From contig JAFGPY010000368.1 of NCBI GenBank assembly GCA_016935955.1, forward strand, positions 1 through 6,205: DNA of 6,205 nucleotides. Reading direction: 5' to 3'. The position numbers and the translations under genes are program-made. The notes beneath the pieces were generated by a model. That model saw only the letters and a list, made by a program, of their open reading frames with translations. It was not told the origin of the DNA and did not search any database. Source of the stretch: Planctomycetota bacterium. GTDB taxonomy: Bacteria > Planctomycetota > Phycisphaerae > FEN-1346 > JAACEH01. Shown piece by piece: positions 5,257 through 6,205 of this stretch (its first letter is position 1; the number at the start of each line of letters is the position of its first letter).

Positions 5257-6033
5257 GTGGCACAGGTGTCAGCAATTGAGTGGACCGGATCGACATGGAA
5301 CCCGATTGTTGGGTGCAGCAAAGTGAGTGATGGCTGCAGGAACTGCTATGCCGAGCGAATGGCCAAGCGACTTGCGGCCATGGCGCGGGCAGCCAAGACG
5401 CGCGGCGACGACCCCGGTCGTGCTGCCAACTATCTCCGCGTCATTGACCGTGACGGTTCGTGGAACGGTTGCTTGCATCTTGACCTTGATGCCGTAGACG
5501 ATCCTCTCAAATGGAGAACCCCGCGGACAGTGTTCGTGAACTCGATGAGCGACCTGTTTCACGAGGCAGTCCCGCTGGAGTTCATACAGCGCGTATTCGG
5601 TGTCATGAATCGGTGTCCACAACACACATTCCAGATTCTTACCAAGCGTCCGGGCATCGCAGCGAGACTCTCGGGTTCGCTCACCTGGACGCCCAACATC
5701 TGGATGGGCACCACCGTTGAGAGCAACGGTGTCAGACAACGGATTGATGACCTGAAACGCACCGGGGCTGCAGTGAAGTTTTTGTCCGTCGAACCGCTCC
5801 TGGGGGCGATTCCCAGACTTCCGCTGTGCGGCATAGACTGGGTAATTGTCGGCGGGGAGTCTGGCCCTGGTGCCCGGCCGATGAAGAGCGAGTGGGTGCA
5901 GGAAATCCGCGACCGTTGCGTATCACGCCGTGTGCCTTTCTTCTTCAAGCAGTGGGGCGGCGTCAACAAGAAAAAGGCTGGCCGCGTGCTGGACGGAAGA
6001 ACCTGGGATGACATGCCCGCGATAGCATCATGA
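5257..6033 (+). CDS. Phage Gp37/Gp68-type three-Cys protein (DUF5131 family)
   Basis: This is a 258-residue protein, normal length for the Gp37/Gp68 (PF07505) family found in phages and bacterial accessory regions. It opens with the family hallmark SAIEWTGSTWNP followed by a three-cysteine motif Cys20-x6-Cys27-x2-Cys30 (VGCSKVSDGCRNCYAER), which suggests a metal or iron-sulfur site like that of radical-SAM proteins but with different spacing. Further family blocks follow in order: RTVFVNSMSDLFHE, FQILTKRP, NIWMGTTVES, KFLSVEPLLG, WVIVGGESGPGARPM, VPFFFKQWGG and GRTWDDMP at the end. All are present, so the gene looks intact. Its biochemical activity is not established to my knowledge. Members often sit beside a three-Cys-motif partner protein (TcmP). 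Here only a short possible remnant of such a partner follows. The gene has its own strong promoter and looks less GC-rich than the sulfatase gene, which fits horizontal acquisition. Confidence 0.85.
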   Translation: MAQVSAIEWTGSTWNPIVGCSKVSDGCRNCYAERMAKRLAAMARAAKTRGDDPGRAANYLRVIDRDGSWNGCLHLDLDAVDDPLKWRTPRTVFVNSMSDLFHEAVPLEFIQRVFGVMNRCPQHTFQILTKRPGIAARLSGSLTWTPNIWMGTTVESNGVRQRIDDLKRTGAAVKFLSVEPLLGAIPRLPLCGIDWVIVGGESGPGARPMKSEWVQEIRDRCVSRRVPFFFKQWGGVNKKKAGRVLDGRTWDDMPAIAS

Positions 6034-6051
6034 TTCTCAAGGAGTACTCAG

Positions 6052-6117
6052 TTGGGGCACAGGGCTGACAACTCATTCTTTGATCACAAAAACCGTGGTC
6101 AAAACGCAAAGATTTGA
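6052..6117 (+). pseudogene. 21-codon ORF, possible remnant of a TcmP-like partner N-terminus
   Basis: A TTG at 6052 stands 7 nt after AAGGAG and opens a 21-residue peptide, MGHRADNSFFDHKNRGQNAKI, ending at TGA 6115-6117. Some three-Cys-motif partner proteins, as I recall them, begin with an FFxxK segment followed by a Trp-Ser and a Lys-Asp helix. FFDHKNRGQNAKI is a partial match in the right place, directly behind a DUF5131 gene. The sequence past the stop does not continue the match in any frame I tried, so if it is a remnant the rest was deleted or replaced. It could equally be a short leader peptide or chance. The match is too short to be firm. Confidence 0.3.
6079..6103. repeat. Hairpin: 9-bp inverted repeat with A-rich loop
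   Basis: TTTGATCAC (6079-6087) and GTGGTCAAA (6095-6103) pair along all nine positions with one G-T pair, around loop AAAAACC. Neither strand shows a terminator-like T-tract after it. It could be an operator for the neighbouring gene or an attenuating RNA structure inside the short ORF. Confidence 0.5.
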
Positions 6118-6159
6118 TGTAACCGTTCACGGCCCGGTGGGCAGTAGGGAGGGGGTGGG

Positions 6160-6205
6160 GTGGCTGGCGAAGTGAGCACCGAGGGTTTGATGGAGATACT
6201 GGAAG
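6160..6205 (+). CDS. Start of an unidentified gene (3' partial)
   Basis: A GTG at 6160 lies 7 nt after GGGAGG (6147-6152), and the frame stays open to the window end, giving MAGEVSTEGLMEILE. An in-frame ATG at 6190 is an alternative start without an equally good site. Fifteen residues are too few for a family call. Confidence 0.45.
   Translation, partial: MAGEVSTEGLMEILE

Larger units (their letters stand above)
6034..6159. other. Gap between the DUF5131 gene and the next gene
   Basis: This 126-bp stretch is more AT-rich at 6070-6120 than the rest of the window. It contains a Shine-Dalgarno site AAGGAG (6039-6044), a 21-codon ORF (6052-6117), a clear hairpin (6079-6103) and a GGGAGG site (6147-6152) for the next gene. 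No U-run follows the hairpin. Confidence 0.6.

Overview
This is a GC-rich, mostly plus-strand bacterial window with six coding regions, two of them cut by the window edges. The organism cannot be named from sequence alone. A formylglycine-type sulfatase without a signal peptide, a secreted CsgG-like/TPR protein and a membrane-anchored HTH protein with a Spy/CpxP-like tail together suggest a Planctomycetota or related PVC-type genome. That is an inference with low to moderate confidence.

Layout. Positions 3-398 hold the C-terminal part of a probable PsbP/DcrB-like protein. It lies 12 bp upstream of 411-2030, a 539-residue exported protein made of a CsgG-like N-domain, TPR-like helices and a C-terminal Rossmann/GATase-like region. 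These two probably share a transcript. Positions 2216-3412 encode a 398-residue protein with an excisionase/MerR-type helix-turn-helix, a coiled coil, one membrane span, a long disordered linker and a C-terminal Spy/CpxP-like helical domain. Positions 3683-5152 encode a type I (Cys) sulfatase. Positions 5257-6033 encode a phage Gp37/Gp68 (DUF5131) three-Cys protein behind a near-consensus sigma70 promoter. A 21-codon ORF at 6052-6117 may be the remnant N-terminus of its usual partner, and the first codons of another gene begin at 6160.

The outstanding signal is a degenerate repeat array running from about 2047 to 3598. Its consensus is the near-palindrome TGTCSGACA, with TGACCGACA as a common variant. 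I count six exact copies and about thirty variants, many 10-13 bp apart. The array starts in the noncoding DNA before the HTH gene, runs through that gene in different reading frames, and ends in the noncoding DNA directly before the sulfatase. Only scattered single look-alikes occur elsewhere in the window. Because the copies ignore gene borders and reading frame, the DNA itself is probably what is under selection. The simplest proposal is that the HTH protein binds the array, which would make the locus a membrane-tethered DNA-binding system with its sites built into its own gene. It could act as an autoregulated transmembrane envelope sensor that also controls the sulfatase, or as a chromosome-membrane anchor. 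The function is inference; the array and the protein architecture are read directly from the sequence.
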